Assembly (NCBI RefSeq): GCF_020073815.1
Contig: NZ_JAIQZJ010000001.1
Coordinates: forward strand, 248,001-312,000
Direction: 5' to 3'
DNA: 64,000 bases
Origin: Nocardioides mangrovi
Lineage (GTDB): Bacteria; Actinomycetota; Actinomycetes; Propionibacteriales; Nocardioidaceae
Shown: positions 17,012 to 25,351 of the stretch, in pieces
Layout of the letters: every line of letters starts with the position of its first letter
Position numbering within the stretch: position 1 is the first letter of the stretch
Notes under the pieces: generated by a model
The model's input: only the letters and a program-made list of their open reading frames with translations
The model's database searches: none
Told to the model about the DNA's origin: nothing
Translations under genes and position numbers: made by a program

Positions 17012-18286
17012 GTGACCACCGACCAGCCACCACAGGCCGGTCGTCCCCGTTGGGGGGCGACCGGCCTCGTGCTGCTGGTGGGTGTGGTCGTCGTCGCGGT
17101 CCTGGTCGGAGCCGGTCTGCTCGCCTGGTCGCTGACCTCGGACGACCCGTACGTCGCGCCCACGCCGAAGGTCGTGCACCCCTCGGTCGACCCCGAGCAG
17201 GCGGCGAGCACCCTGGAGGCGTTCGAGAAGGCCGTGCGCACCCACGACGTCGACGCCGCGGAGGCGCTCGCCCCCGAGGGCGACGACGACGCCGAGGCGT
17301 GGCTCGCGGCGGTGGTCCGCAACGCGGAGAAGCTCCGGCTGGCCGACGTGTCGCTGCGCTACGTCACCGACCTCGGCACCCCCGGCTCGGACGGCGAGTG
17401 GGACGCCGCCGTGGACTCGACCTGGCGGATGCGCGGCTTCGACCGCCACGCCGCGACCGCCGAGATCGGCTTCCACCTGCGCGACGACGGCGACCGGGTC
17501 GCCCTCACCGGCGCGGGCAGCTCCGACGGGGTCTGGCCGCTCTGGCTGCACGGTCCGCTGCAGGTGCGCCGTACCGCCGACACGCTCGTGCTCGTCGACG
17601 GGTCCGCCGCCGAGGCCAGGGTCGTCGCGGCCCGGGCCCGCACCGCCGTGCCCCAGGTACGCCGGGTGCTGCCGGCCTGGCAGCAGGGCCTGGTCGTCGA
17701 GGTGCCGGCGTCGGTGCGCGACCTCGAGCGCACCCTCGACGCCGACAAGGGAACCTACGACCAGATCGCGGCGGTCACCACGTCGGTCGACGGCACCACC
17801 GCGCCCTCCGCGCCGGTCCACGTCTTCGTCAACCCCGACGTCTACGACACGCTCAAGCCGACCGGCGCGCAGGTGGTGATGACCCACGAGTCGACCCACG
17901 TCGCGACCGGCGCGTGGACCAGCCAGATGCCGCTGTGGCTGCTCGAGGGCTTCGCCGACTACGTCGCGCTGCGCGACGTCGACCTGCCGGTCTCGCGGAC
18001 GGCCTCCCAGATCATCGCCCAGGTCCGCAAGGACGGTCCGCCGCGCGCGCTGCCGAGCTCCGCCGACTTCGGCACCCGGACGCCGGACCTCGGCGCGACG
18101 TACGAGAGCGCCTGGCTGGTCTGCCGGCTCCTCGCCGAGCGCGGGGGCGAGGACGCGCTCGTGTCGTTCTACCGCGCCATGGACGGCGGCACGGCGCTCG
18201 GCACGGCGCTCGAGCAGTCCTTCGGGATGTCGGTCGCCGAGCTGACCCAGGCCTGGCGCACCGAGCTCACGGGGCTCGCCTCGTGA
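17012..18286 (+). CDS. Membrane-anchored gluzincin-type metalloprotease
   Basis: The 424-residue protein has one N-terminal membrane helix (about residues 16-40) and an extracellular part. The first region resembles an NTF2-like or lipoprotein-type domain (40-190). The second contains the zinc motif HESTH (His292-His296) and a downstream Glu312 in LLEGFADYV, which fits the peptidase MA/gluzincin fold. The substrate is unknown. The GTG start at 17012 is 6 nt after GACAAT. Its stop overlaps the start of the M48 protease gene by 4 nt, so two membrane proteases are made together. Confidence 0.8.
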   Translation: MTTDQPPQAGRPRWGATGLVLLVGVVVVAVLVGAGLLAWSLTSDDPYVAPTPKVVHPSVDPEQAASTLEAFEKAVRTHDVDAAEALAPEGDDDAEAWLAAVVRNAEKLRLADVSLRYVTDLGTPGSDGEWDAAVDSTWRMRGFDRHAATAEIGFHLRDDGDRVALTGAGSSDGVWPLWLHGPLQVRRTADTLVLVDGSAAEARVVAARARTAVPQVRRVLPAWQQGLVVEVPASVRDLERTLDADKGTYDQIAAVTTSVDGTTAPSAPVHVFVNPDVYDTLKPTGAQVVMTHESTHVATGAWTSQMPLWLLEGFADYVALRDVDLPVSRTASQIIAQVRKDGPPRALPSSADFGTRTPDLGATYESAWLVCRLLAERGGEDALVSFYRAMDGGTALGTALEQSFGMSVAELTQAWRTELTGLAS

Positions 18287-19530
18287 GCTCCGCGACGACC
18301 CAGCGCCGCGTGTCGCTGGTGGTGATGGCCGTCGGCGGCCTCGCCTTCATCGTGCTGGCCGCGGCCCTGGTGCCGTGGCACCCGGTGCCCGGCGGCACGC
18401 CCTCCGCGGCGTCCGCCGACGCGGTCTTCACCAGCGCCCAGGTCGACCGGGCCGAGGCCTACGCCCGCTGGGCGCGGGTCTGGAGCTGGAGCTCGATCGC
18501 GGTGTCGCTGCTCGTCGCGTGCGTCCTCGGCTTCGGCCCGTGGGGCCGCCGGATCGTCGACCGGCTGCCCGGCTGGTGGTGGGTGCGGGTCGTGCTCGCC
18601 GTCGCGGCCCTCGAGCTCATCGGCCGCGTCGTCACGCTGCCGCTGTCGGTCATGCTGCGCCGGCACGCGATCGACTACGGGCTCAGCACGCAGGCGTGGT
18701 CGGGCTTCGCCTCCGACCTGGCCAAGAACGAGGCGCTCACCATCGTGGTCACGTCGCTGGCGCTCGTGCTGCTGATCGGGCTCGCCCGCCGCTGGCCGCG
18801 GGCCTGGCCCGCCGTCGCCGGCGGTCTGCTCGGCGTGCTGGTGATGGTCGGCTCGTTCGTCTACCCGGTCGTGGTCGAGCCGCTCTTCAACCACTTCACG
18901 TCGCTGCCCGACGGCGAGCTGCGCAGCCAGGTGCTCGCGCTCGCCGACGACGAGGGCGTCACGGTCGACGACGTGCTCGTCGCGGACGCGTCGCGGCGTA
19001 CGACGACGCTGAACGCCTACGTCTCGGGCTACGGCAGCACCCGGCGGGTCGTGCTCTACGACAACCTCCTCCAGGACGCCGACCGTGACGAGGTCCTCTC
19101 GGTCGTCGCCCACGAGCTCGCGCACGCCAAGCACGACGACGTGCTCACCGGCTCGCTGCTCGGCGCGGCCGGCGTCGTCTTCGGCGTCGGCCTCCTCGGC
19201 CTGCTGGTCGGCGCCGTGGGGGAGCGGCGCGGGCTGACCATGCGCGATCCGGCGATCGTGCCGCTCGTGCTCGCCCTGGTCGCGCTCGGCTCGTTCCTGG
19301 CGCTGCCGGTGCAGAACACCATCAGCCGGCACATCGAGACCCGCGCCGACGTCGACGCCCTCGCGACCACCCGGGACCCGGACGCGTTCGTCGCCGTGCA
19401 GCGCGAGCTCGCGCTCCACTCGCTGGGCGACCCGGACCCGTGGCGGCTCTCGCAGATCTGGTTCGGGTCGCACCCGACCACGCTGACCCGCGTGGCGATC
19501 GCCGAGCAGTACGCGCGTCAGCCCTGGTAG
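18283..19530 (+). CDS. M48 family (CAAX/Ste24-like) membrane protease
   Basis: This 415-residue integral membrane zinc metalloprotease has several helices before and after the catalytic loop. The zinc motif is HELAH (His277-His281) and the third ligand is Glu352 in the IETRADVDAL segment, as in Ste24/HtpX proteins. The N-terminal domain and length match the Ste24p CAAX-protease branch more than HtpX. In bacteria such enzymes act in membrane-protein quality control; the specific role here is unknown. The last three residues and the stop are encoded by the first copy of a triplicated 14-bp repeat. Confidence 0.88.
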   Translation: MSSATTQRRVSLVVMAVGGLAFIVLAAALVPWHPVPGGTPSAASADAVFTSAQVDRAEAYARWARVWSWSSIAVSLLVACVLGFGPWGRRIVDRLPGWWWVRVVLAVAALELIGRVVTLPLSVMLRRHAIDYGLSTQAWSGFASDLAKNEALTIVVTSLALVLLIGLARRWPRAWPAVAGGLLGVLVMVGSFVYPVVVEPLFNHFTSLPDGELRSQVLALADDEGVTVDDVLVADASRRTTTLNAYVSGYGSTRRVVLYDNLLQDADRDEVLSVVAHELAHAKHDDVLTGSLLGAAGVVFGVGLLGLLVGAVGERRGLTMRDPAIVPLVLALVALGSFLALPVQNTISRHIETRADVDALATTRDPDAFVAVQRELALHSLGDPDPWRLSQIWFGSHPTTLTRVAIAEQYARQPW

Positions 19531-19558
19531 CTCAGCCCTGGTAGCTCAGCCCTGGTAG
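19519..19558. repeat. 14-bp triplication across two convergent stop codons
   Basis: CTCAGCCCTGGTAG occurs three times in a row (the first copy lacks CT). The plus-strand copy ends the M48 gene (CAG CCC TGG TAG); the minus-strand reading of the last copy ends the acyl-CoA ligase (TAC CAG GGC TGA). The sequence resembles a tRNA D-arm by chance. Confidence 0.8.
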
Positions 19559-21348
19559 AGCGCCGCGACCTCGTCCTTGAACTCCCGCATCACGACATTG
19601 CGCTTGAGCTTGAGGCTCGGGGTGAGCTGGCCGCCCTCCTCGGTCCACTCGTCCGCGAGGATGGTGTACTTGCGGATCGACTCGGCCTTGGAGACCGCCT
19701 TGTTGGCCTCCTCGACGGCGGCGTCGATCTCGGCCCTCAGGTCCGGGTCGCCGACCAGCGCCGCGACATCGGTCGACTTGCCGTGCTGCTCGGCCCAGAC
19801 CGGCAGCGACTCGCGGTCGAGGGTGACCAGCGCGGCGATGAAGGGCTCGCCGTCGCCGACGACCATGCACTGGTCGACGAGCAGGTGGCCGCGGAGGCGG
19901 TCCTCGAGGACGGCGGGCGCGACGTTCTTGCCGCCCGCGGTCACGATGATCTCCTTCTTGCGGCCGGTGATCCGGACGAAGCCCTCGTCGTCGACCTCGC
20001 CGAGGTCGCCGGTGTGGAACCAGCCGTCCCGCTCGAGCACCTCGGCGGTGGCGTCGTCGTTGCCCCAGTAGCCGGCCATCACCTGGCCGCCGCGGAAGAG
20101 CAGCTCGCCGTCCTCGGCGACGCGCACGGCGGTGCCGGGCAGCGGCCGGCCGACGGTGCCGATCCGGGTCGCCTCGGGCAGGTTGGCGCTCAGTGCGGCC
20201 GTGGTCTCGGTGAGGCCGTAGCCCTCGAGGACGACCAGCCCGATGCCCCGGTAGAAGTGGCCGAGCCGCTCGCCCAGCGGCGCGCCGCCGGAGACGGCGT
20301 ACCCGCACCGGCCGCCGAGCGCAGTGCGCAGCTTGGCGTAGACGAGCCGGTCGAAGACGGCGTGCTTGGCGCGCACCGACAGCGGGATCCGGCCCCGCTC
20401 GAGCCCGCGGGAGTAGGCGATCGCGGTCTCGGCGGCGGCGTCGAAGATCTTCCCGCGACCGTCGGCCGTGGCCCGCTGCGAGGCGGTGTTGAAGACCTTC
20501 TCGAAGACCCGCGGCACCGCCAGGATGAAGGTCGGCTTGAACTCGGCGAGGTCGGGCAGCAGCTGCTTGATGTCGGCGGTGTGGCCCATCTTGGTCCGGG
20601 ACTTGATGCAGCCGACCTGGATGATCCGGGCGAAGACGTGCGCCAGCGGGAGGAAGAGCAGGGTCGAGCCCTCGCCCTCGGTCTCGGGGAAGAGCTCCTC
20701 GAGCTCGTCGACCGCCACGCCCAGCTCGAACATGAAGTTGCCGTGGGTGAGCATGCAGCCCTTGGGACGCCCGGTCGTGCCGGAGGTGTAGATGAGGGTC
20801 GCGAGGTCGAGAGGCGTCGCCGTCGTACGCCGCTTCTCGAGCTCCTCGTCGGTGATGTCGCCGCCGAGCCGGGTGAGGGTGTCGACCGCGTTGTCGCCGA
20901 TCGACCAGACGTGGTTGAGCTGGTCGAGCTCGCGGCGCGCCTCCGTGACGCGGGCCAGGTGGTCGGCGGTCTCGGCGACCACGGCGCGGGCGCCGGAGTC
21001 GGCCAGGATCCACTGCACCTGCTCGGTCGAGGACGTCTCGTAGATCGGCACGGTGGCCGCGCCGGCGAACCAGATCGCGTAGTCGAGGAGGGTCCACTCG
21101 TAGCGGGTCTTGGAGATCAGCGCGACGCGATCGCCGACCTCGATGCCGGCCGCGATCAGTCCCTTGGCGACCGCGCTCACCTCGGCGAGGAACTCGGTCG
21201 TGGTCACGTCCTCCCACGCGCCGTCGGCACCGCTGCGCCGGCTGAACTGCACGACGGAGCCGTGCTCGCGGGCGTTGGTCACCACGTCGTCGGTGAGGTT
21301 GCCGGTCGCCGGGATCTCGGTCGTCATCGGGGTCGAGAACTCACGCAC
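19546..21348 (-). CDS. Long-chain fatty acid-CoA ligase (FadD15-like)
   Basis: This AMP-binding enzyme activates fatty acids to acyl-CoA. The 600-residue product has the P-loop-like YTSGTTGRPKG motif (187-197), GYGLTET in the acyl-adenylate core and the hinge/C-terminal RKKEIIVTAGGKN. Length and layout match the FadD15/bubblegum-type long-chain ligases. The start is a GTG at 21348, supported by TAACCT 6 nt upstream; an ATG seven codons later is the alternative. It is divergent from the SRPBCC gene, the same arrangement as Rv2187 and its neighbours. Confidence 0.94.
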   Translation of the reverse strand: MREFSTPMTTEIPATGNLTDDVVTNAREHGSVVQFSRRSGADGAWEDVTTTEFLAEVSAVAKGLIAAGIEVGDRVALISKTRYEWTLLDYAIWFAGAATVPIYETSSTEQVQWILADSGARAVVAETADHLARVTEARRELDQLNHVWSIGDNAVDTLTRLGGDITDEELEKRRTTATPLDLATLIYTSGTTGRPKGCMLTHGNFMFELGVAVDELEELFPETEGEGSTLLFLPLAHVFARIIQVGCIKSRTKMGHTADIKQLLPDLAEFKPTFILAVPRVFEKVFNTASQRATADGRGKIFDAAAETAIAYSRGLERGRIPLSVRAKHAVFDRLVYAKLRTALGGRCGYAVSGGAPLGERLGHFYRGIGLVVLEGYGLTETTAALSANLPEATRIGTVGRPLPGTAVRVAEDGELLFRGGQVMAGYWGNDDATAEVLERDGWFHTGDLGEVDDEGFVRITGRKKEIIVTAGGKNVAPAVLEDRLRGHLLVDQCMVVGDGEPFIAALVTLDRESLPVWAEQHGKSTDVAALVGDPDLRAEIDAAVEEANKAVSKAESIRKYTILADEWTEEGGQLTPSLKLKRNVVMREFKDEVAALYQG

Positions 21349-21354
21349 CGGGTG

Positions 21355-21360
21355 AGGTTA
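21355..21360 (-). promoter_or_regulatory. -10 element TAACCT for the fadD-type gene
   Basis: TAACCT on the minus strand, 6 nt before the GTG at 21348. A divergent TACGCT at 21392-21397 could serve the SRPBCC gene. Confidence 0.4.
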
Positions 21361-21456
21361 CCGCGCACCCTGTGCGGGGGTGTCGATCCGGTACGCTCGC
21401 TGGCCAGTGAGGCCGGATCCGGCCCCCTCCCACCCCCACCCGCTCGAGGAGCCACG

Positions 21457-21897
21457 ATGGCGGAGCAGACCACCTCGTCGATCGTCATCGACGCATCGCC
21501 CGAGGACGTCATGAACGTCATCGGCGACTTCCCCGCCTACCCCGAGTGGGCCAAGGGCGTCACCACGGCCGACGTGGTGAAGGAGGGCCCGGAGGGCTGG
21601 GCGGAGCAGGTCTTCTTCGCCCTCGACGTCAGCCCGATCAAGGACGAGTACACCCTCGCCTACGAGTGGGACGGCTACGACGAGGTCACCTGGACCCTCG
21701 TCGAGGGCAAGATGCTGCGCGCGCTCGACGGCGCCTACGTGCTCAAGGACCTCGGCAACGGCTCGACCGAGGTGACCTACCGGCTCGCCCTCGACGTCTC
21801 GATCCCGCTCATCGGCATGCTCAAGCGCAAGGGCGAGAAGATCCTCATCGACACCGCGCTCAAGGGGCTCAAGAAGCGCGTGGAGTCCACCTCCTAG
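21457..21897 (+). CDS. SRPBCC (START-like) lipid-binding protein
   Basis: The 146-residue single-domain protein has the helix-grip fold pattern (IVIDASPEDVMNVIGDFPAYPEW at the N-terminus and a long C-terminal helix). It resembles the Rv2185c group of polyketide cyclase/dehydrase-like proteins, which bind hydrophobic ligands. A GAGGA site lies 6 nt before the ATG. It is the first gene of an operon with the ArsA-like ATPase (one-base overlap) and on to the glucokinases. The ligand is unknown; the neighbouring FadD-type and PlsC genes suggest lipid. Confidence 0.88.
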   Translation: MAEQTTSSIVIDASPEDVMNVIGDFPAYPEWAKGVTTADVVKEGPEGWAEQVFFALDVSPIKDEYTLAYEWDGYDEVTWTLVEGKMLRALDGAYVLKDLGNGSTEVTYRLALDVSIPLIGMLKRKGEKILIDTALKGLKKRVESTS

Positions 21898-23090
21898 TGC
21901 GGATCCTCCTGTTCACCGGCAAGGGAGGGGTCGGGAAGTCCACGATCGCGGCCGGTACGGCGGCGCTGGCCGCTGCGGCGGGCCGCCGTACCCTCGTGCT
22001 CTCGACCGACGCCGCCCACTCGCTCGCGGACGCCTTCGGGTGCGCGAGCGGGGCGATCGGGGCCGAGCCGACCGAGGTCGCCGACCACCTCTTCGTGCAA
22101 CAGGTCGACGCCCAGCTGCGCTTCGAGCAGTCCTGGGCCGACATCCAGCGCTACCTGCTCTCGGTCCTCGACGTCACCGGCATGGACCCGGTCGCGGCCG
22201 AGGAGCTGACCGTCATCCCCGGCGCCGAGGAGGTGCTGGCGCTGCTGGAGCTGCGGCTGCACGCGCTGTCGGGGGACTGGGACGTCATCGTCGTGGACTG
22301 CGCGCCGACCGCCGAGACGCTGCGGCTGCTCGCGCTGCCCGAGGCGCTGGGCTGGTACATGCACCGGGTGCTGCCGGTCGAGCGCCGGGTGGTCAAGGCG
22401 CTGCGGCCGGTCCTCAGCCGCGCGGCCGGCGTGCCGATGCCGGGCGACTCGGTCTTCGACGCGATCGAGCGGCTGCACGCCGAGCTCGACGAGGTCCGGA
22501 CCCTGCTGTCCGGCCCGGACTCCAGCGTGCGGCTCGTGCTGACCCCCGAGCACGTCGTGCTGGCCGAGGCGCGCCGCTCCTACACGACCCTGTCGCTCTT
22601 CGGCTACCGCGTCGACGGCGTGGTGGCCAACCGGATCTTCCCGGCCGACGGTGCCGACGACTGGCGCGCGGGCTGGGTGCTCGCCCAGGACGAGGTGCTC
22701 GAGCACGTCGAGGAGTCCTTCGCGGGGCTGCCGGTGTGGCGCTCGGCGTACCGGCCGCGCGAGCCGGTGGGCGTCGAGGCGCTGACGGACCTGGCGCGCG
22801 AGGTGTACGGCGAGACCGACCCACTGGAGCGGACCCGCCCGCAGGGGCCCTTCCGGATCAGCGGCGGCGAGGGGAGCGCGGTCCTGCGGCTCGCGTTGCC
22901 GCTGGTGACACGCACCGAGGTCCATCTGGCGCGCAATGGCGACGACCTGGTGGTGACCGTGGGATCGTATCGTCGGCTGCTCACGCTCCCATCCGGTCTG
23001 GCACGCTTCCGCATCGCCGGAGCCCGGGTGGAGCAGGGGGAACTGCAGGTGCGGTTCGTCGAGGACCCCGTGGACGAGGCTGGGAGGTGA
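21897..23090 (+). CDS. ArsA/Get3-like ATPase
   Basis: The 397-residue SIMIBI-class ATPase has a deviant Walker A motif GKGGVGKST (residues 8-16), switch I STDAAHSLADAF and the switch II/Walker B segment VIVVDCAPTAETLRLL. Its C-terminal 80 residues form a beta-rich ArsA_HSP20-like tail. No arsenic genes are nearby and the metal-binding cysteines of true ArsA are not evident. It is therefore more likely a Get3-type or lipid/membrane-protein-related ATPase, as suggested for the Rv2184c group. GTG start overlapping the upstream TAG by one base. Confidence 0.88.
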   Translation: MRILLFTGKGGVGKSTIAAGTAALAAAAGRRTLVLSTDAAHSLADAFGCASGAIGAEPTEVADHLFVQQVDAQLRFEQSWADIQRYLLSVLDVTGMDPVAAEELTVIPGAEEVLALLELRLHALSGDWDVIVVDCAPTAETLRLLALPEALGWYMHRVLPVERRVVKALRPVLSRAAGVPMPGDSVFDAIERLHAELDEVRTLLSGPDSSVRLVLTPEHVVLAEARRSYTTLSLFGYRVDGVVANRIFPADGADDWRAGWVLAQDEVLEHVEESFAGLPVWRSAYRPREPVGVEALTDLAREVYGETDPLERTRPQGPFRISGGEGSAVLRLALPLVTRTEVHLARNGDDLVVTVGSYRRLLTLPSGLARFRIAGARVEQGELQVRFVEDPVDEAGR

Positions 23091-23091
23091 C

Positions 23092-23439
23092 GTGAGCGGG
23101 GAACGAGACGACGTCGGATCTGTTGCTGACGAGGCGGTGAAGCTGCTCGGAGCGCTGGCCGACTGGGCGAAGGACACGACCCACGGCATCGACGCGCACA
23201 TCGCGACGGGTGCGACGGAGTGCACGCTGTGCCCGATCTGCCGGACGGTGCACGCCGTCCGCGAGCTGAGCCCGGAGGTCAAGGCCCAGCTGGCCACGGC
23301 GGCGACCTCGCTGCTGAACGCCGCGGCGGGGCTGCTCGCGGCCGCCGTACCCGATCAAGGCGCACGGAGCGGGGTCGAGCACATCGACCTGGACGACGAT
23401 GCGACAGAGTGGCCCGAAGAACCTGAGGAGGACCGATGA
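23092..23439 (+). CDS. DUF5304-like small conserved protein
   Basis: The 115-residue acidic protein has a CTLCPICRTVHAVRELSPE segment (two CxxC-like cysteines) followed by a hydrophobic amphipathic helix and an acidic tail. It resembles the actinobacterial DUF5304/Rv2183c group found between the ArsA-like ATPase and glucokinase or acyltransferase genes. The GTG start is one base after the previous stop, and the end overlaps the glucokinase ATG by 4 nt. The function is unknown. Confidence 0.8.
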   Translation: MSGERDDVGSVADEAVKLLGALADWAKDTTHGIDAHIATGATECTLCPICRTVHAVRELSPEVKAQLATAATSLLNAAAGLLAAAVPDQGARSGVEHIDLDDDATEWPEEPEEDR

Positions 23440-24377
23440 GTCTCGCGTGCGGGATCGACGTGGGCGGCACCAAGATCGCCGGAGGGGTGGTCGACGAGGA
23501 CGGCACGATCCTCGAGGAGCTGCGCGTCGAGTCGCCGGCGACCAACGCCGACGCCATCGAGGAGGCGATCGCCGGCCTGGTGACCGAGCTGCGCTCGCGG
23601 CACGAGATCGAGACCGTCGGGGTCGGTGCGGCCGGCTACGTGGACAAGGCGCGGGCCGTGGTGCTCTTCGCGCCCAACGTGGCCTGGCGCAACGAGGACC
23701 TCAAGGCCGAGCTGGAGAAGCGCTGCGACCTGCCGGTCGTCATCGAGAACGACGCCAACGCCGCGGCGTGGGGCGAGTTCGCCTTCGGCGCCGCCCACGA
23801 CGCCGAGGACCTGCTGGCGGTCACCGTCGGCACCGGCGTCGGCGGCGGGCTGGTGCTCGACGGCGAGCTCTACCGCGGCGCCAACGGCGTCGGCGCCGAG
23901 ATCGGCCACATGCGGGTGGTGCCCAACGGCATCCTCTGCGGCTGCGGCAAGCACGGCTGCTTCGAGCAGTACGCCTCCGGCACCGCGCTGGTCCGCGAGG
24001 CCCGCGCACTCGCGCTCAGCGGCGCCCAGATCGCCCAGGGCATGCTCCAGCGCGCCGGTGGCGAGCTCGGCAAGATCACCGGCCCGCTGATCACCGAGGC
24101 CGCCCAGGCCGGCGACCAGGGTGCGATCCAGCAGCTCGCCGAGCTCGGCCGCTGGCTGGGCGAGGGCATCGCCTCCCTCACCGAGATCCTCGACCCGGAG
24201 GTCGTGGTCATCGGCGGCGGCGTGAGCGAGGCCGACGAGCTCCTGCTCGGCCCGACCCGCGAGGCCTTCTCCGGCCAGCTGGTCGGCCGCGGCTTCCGGC
24301 CGATCCCCGAGATCCGCCGCGCCACGCTGGGCAACCGGGCCGGCCTGATCGGCGCGGCCGACCTGTCCCGGCGCTAG
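23436..24377 (+). CDS. glk: ROK-family glucokinase
   Basis: This enzyme phosphorylates glucose to glucose-6-phosphate. The 313-residue product has the ATP-binding DVGGTK near the N-terminus, the sugar-binding ENDANAAAWGE, the catalytic/zinc-adjacent AEIGHMRV and the ROK zinc motif CGCGKHGCFEQYASG. It resembles S. coelicolor GlkA, which sits in a similar neighbourhood. It is translationally coupled to the DUF5304 gene by a 4-nt overlap and followed after 8 nt by a second ROK kinase. Confidence 0.93.
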   Translation: MSLACGIDVGGTKIAGGVVDEDGTILEELRVESPATNADAIEEAIAGLVTELRSRHEIETVGVGAAGYVDKARAVVLFAPNVAWRNEDLKAELEKRCDLPVVIENDANAAAWGEFAFGAAHDAEDLLAVTVGTGVGGGLVLDGELYRGANGVGAEIGHMRVVPNGILCGCGKHGCFEQYASGTALVREARALALSGAQIAQGMLQRAGGELGKITGPLITEAAQAGDQGAIQQLAELGRWLGEGIASLTEILDPEVVVIGGGVSEADELLLGPTREAFSGQLVGRGFRPIPEIRRATLGNRAGLIGAADLSRR

Positions 24378-24385
24378 CAGCCGGG

Positions 24386-25351
24386 ATGGCTCTCTTCATC
24401 GGCGTCGACATCGGCGGCACCAAGGTCCTCGCGACGGCGGTGTCGTCGACCGGGCGCGTGGTGCGCACGGCCGTCCGCAGCACGCCCGGGCGGCGGGTGG
24501 AGTCGCGGCTGGTCGAGGACGCGCTGACCGAGGCGGTCCAGGAGGTCGCGGGCATCCGGCGGCCGGCGGCGATCGGGATCGCAGCGGCCGGGTTCGTGGA
24601 CGCGCAGGGGGAGCGGGTGCGCTTCGCCCCGCACCTGCCCTGGCAGGACGAGGGGGTGCGGGCGCGGCTCGCCGAGCGGTGGAGCGCGCCGGTCGTGCTC
24701 GACAACGACGCCAACTGCGCGGCTCGCGCCGAGCTGACGTACGGCGCGGTGAGCGGCGCGCAGGACGCCCTGGTGATCACGCTCGGCACCGGGATCGGTG
24801 GCGCGGTCGTGCTCGACGGTGCGGTGCACCGTGGCTACAACGGCATGGCGGGGGAGTTCGGCCACATGCAGGTGGTGCCCGGCGGTCGGGACTGCGAGTG
24901 CGGCGGCACCGGCTGCTGGGAGCAGTACTGCAGCGGCAACGCGCTGGTCCGCTTCGTCCGCGACCAGGGGGTGAGCGACCTGTCCGGCCCGCAGGTCACC
25001 GAGGCCGCGCTGGCGGGTGACGAGACCGCGCTCGCGGCGTTCGCGTCCGTCGGCGAGTGGCTGGGCGTGGGTGCGGCCAACCTGGTGGCGGCGTTCGACC
25101 CCGAGATCGTGGTCATCGGCGGCGGGCTCTCCGCCGCCGGCGACCTGCTGCTGGAGCCGGCGCGCGACGCGATGCGCGACTCGCTGGTGGGTGCGGCGCA
25201 CCGCACCGTGCCGCCCGTCGTACGCGCGGCGCTGGGGCCGGAGGCCGGCGCCATCGGCGCGGCCGACCTGGCCCGGCAGCGGTTCAGGACCGTCGGTACT
25301 CGGGCACGAGCTCGACGGCGAGCTGCTCGAGGAACAGGCCAACGTCGGTGA
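24386..25351 (+). CDS. Second ROK-family sugar kinase
   Basis: The 321-residue paralogue of the preceding glucokinase has DIGGTK, LDNDANCAARAE, GEFGHMQV and the zinc motif CECGGTGCWEQYCSG, so all catalytic elements are present. Its specificity could be glucose or another hexose. The usual family end (AADLARQR) is followed by about 20 Arg/Ala-rich residues that are antisense to the next gene: the two convergent ORFs overlap by 68 nt at 25284-25351. A lost stop codon is the simplest explanation. An 8-nt gap places it in the operon with the first kinase. Confidence 0.9.
   Translation: MALFIGVDIGGTKVLATAVSSTGRVVRTAVRSTPGRRVESRLVEDALTEAVQEVAGIRRPAAIGIAAAGFVDAQGERVRFAPHLPWQDEGVRARLAERWSAPVVLDNDANCAARAELTYGAVSGAQDALVITLGTGIGGAVVLDGAVHRGYNGMAGEFGHMQVVPGGRDCECGGTGCWEQYCSGNALVRFVRDQGVSDLSGPQVTEAALAGDETALAAFASVGEWLGVGAANLVAAFDPEIVVIGGGLSAAGDLLLEPARDAMRDSLVGAAHRTVPPVVRAALGPEAGAIGAADLARQRFRTVGTRARARRRAARGTGQRR

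Noticed and set aside
19530..19600. tRNA-like sequence TAGCTCAGCCCTGGTAGAGC at the end of the M48 gene
   Set aside because: It matches a tRNA D-arm consensus by chance within the triplicated repeat. The following bases are the coding end of the acyl-CoA ligase, and no acceptor stem or T-arm is present.
21897..23090. Arsenite efflux pump ATPase
   Set aside because: No arsenic operon genes nearby and the cysteine ligands of ArsA are not seen, so only ArsA/Get3-like is called.
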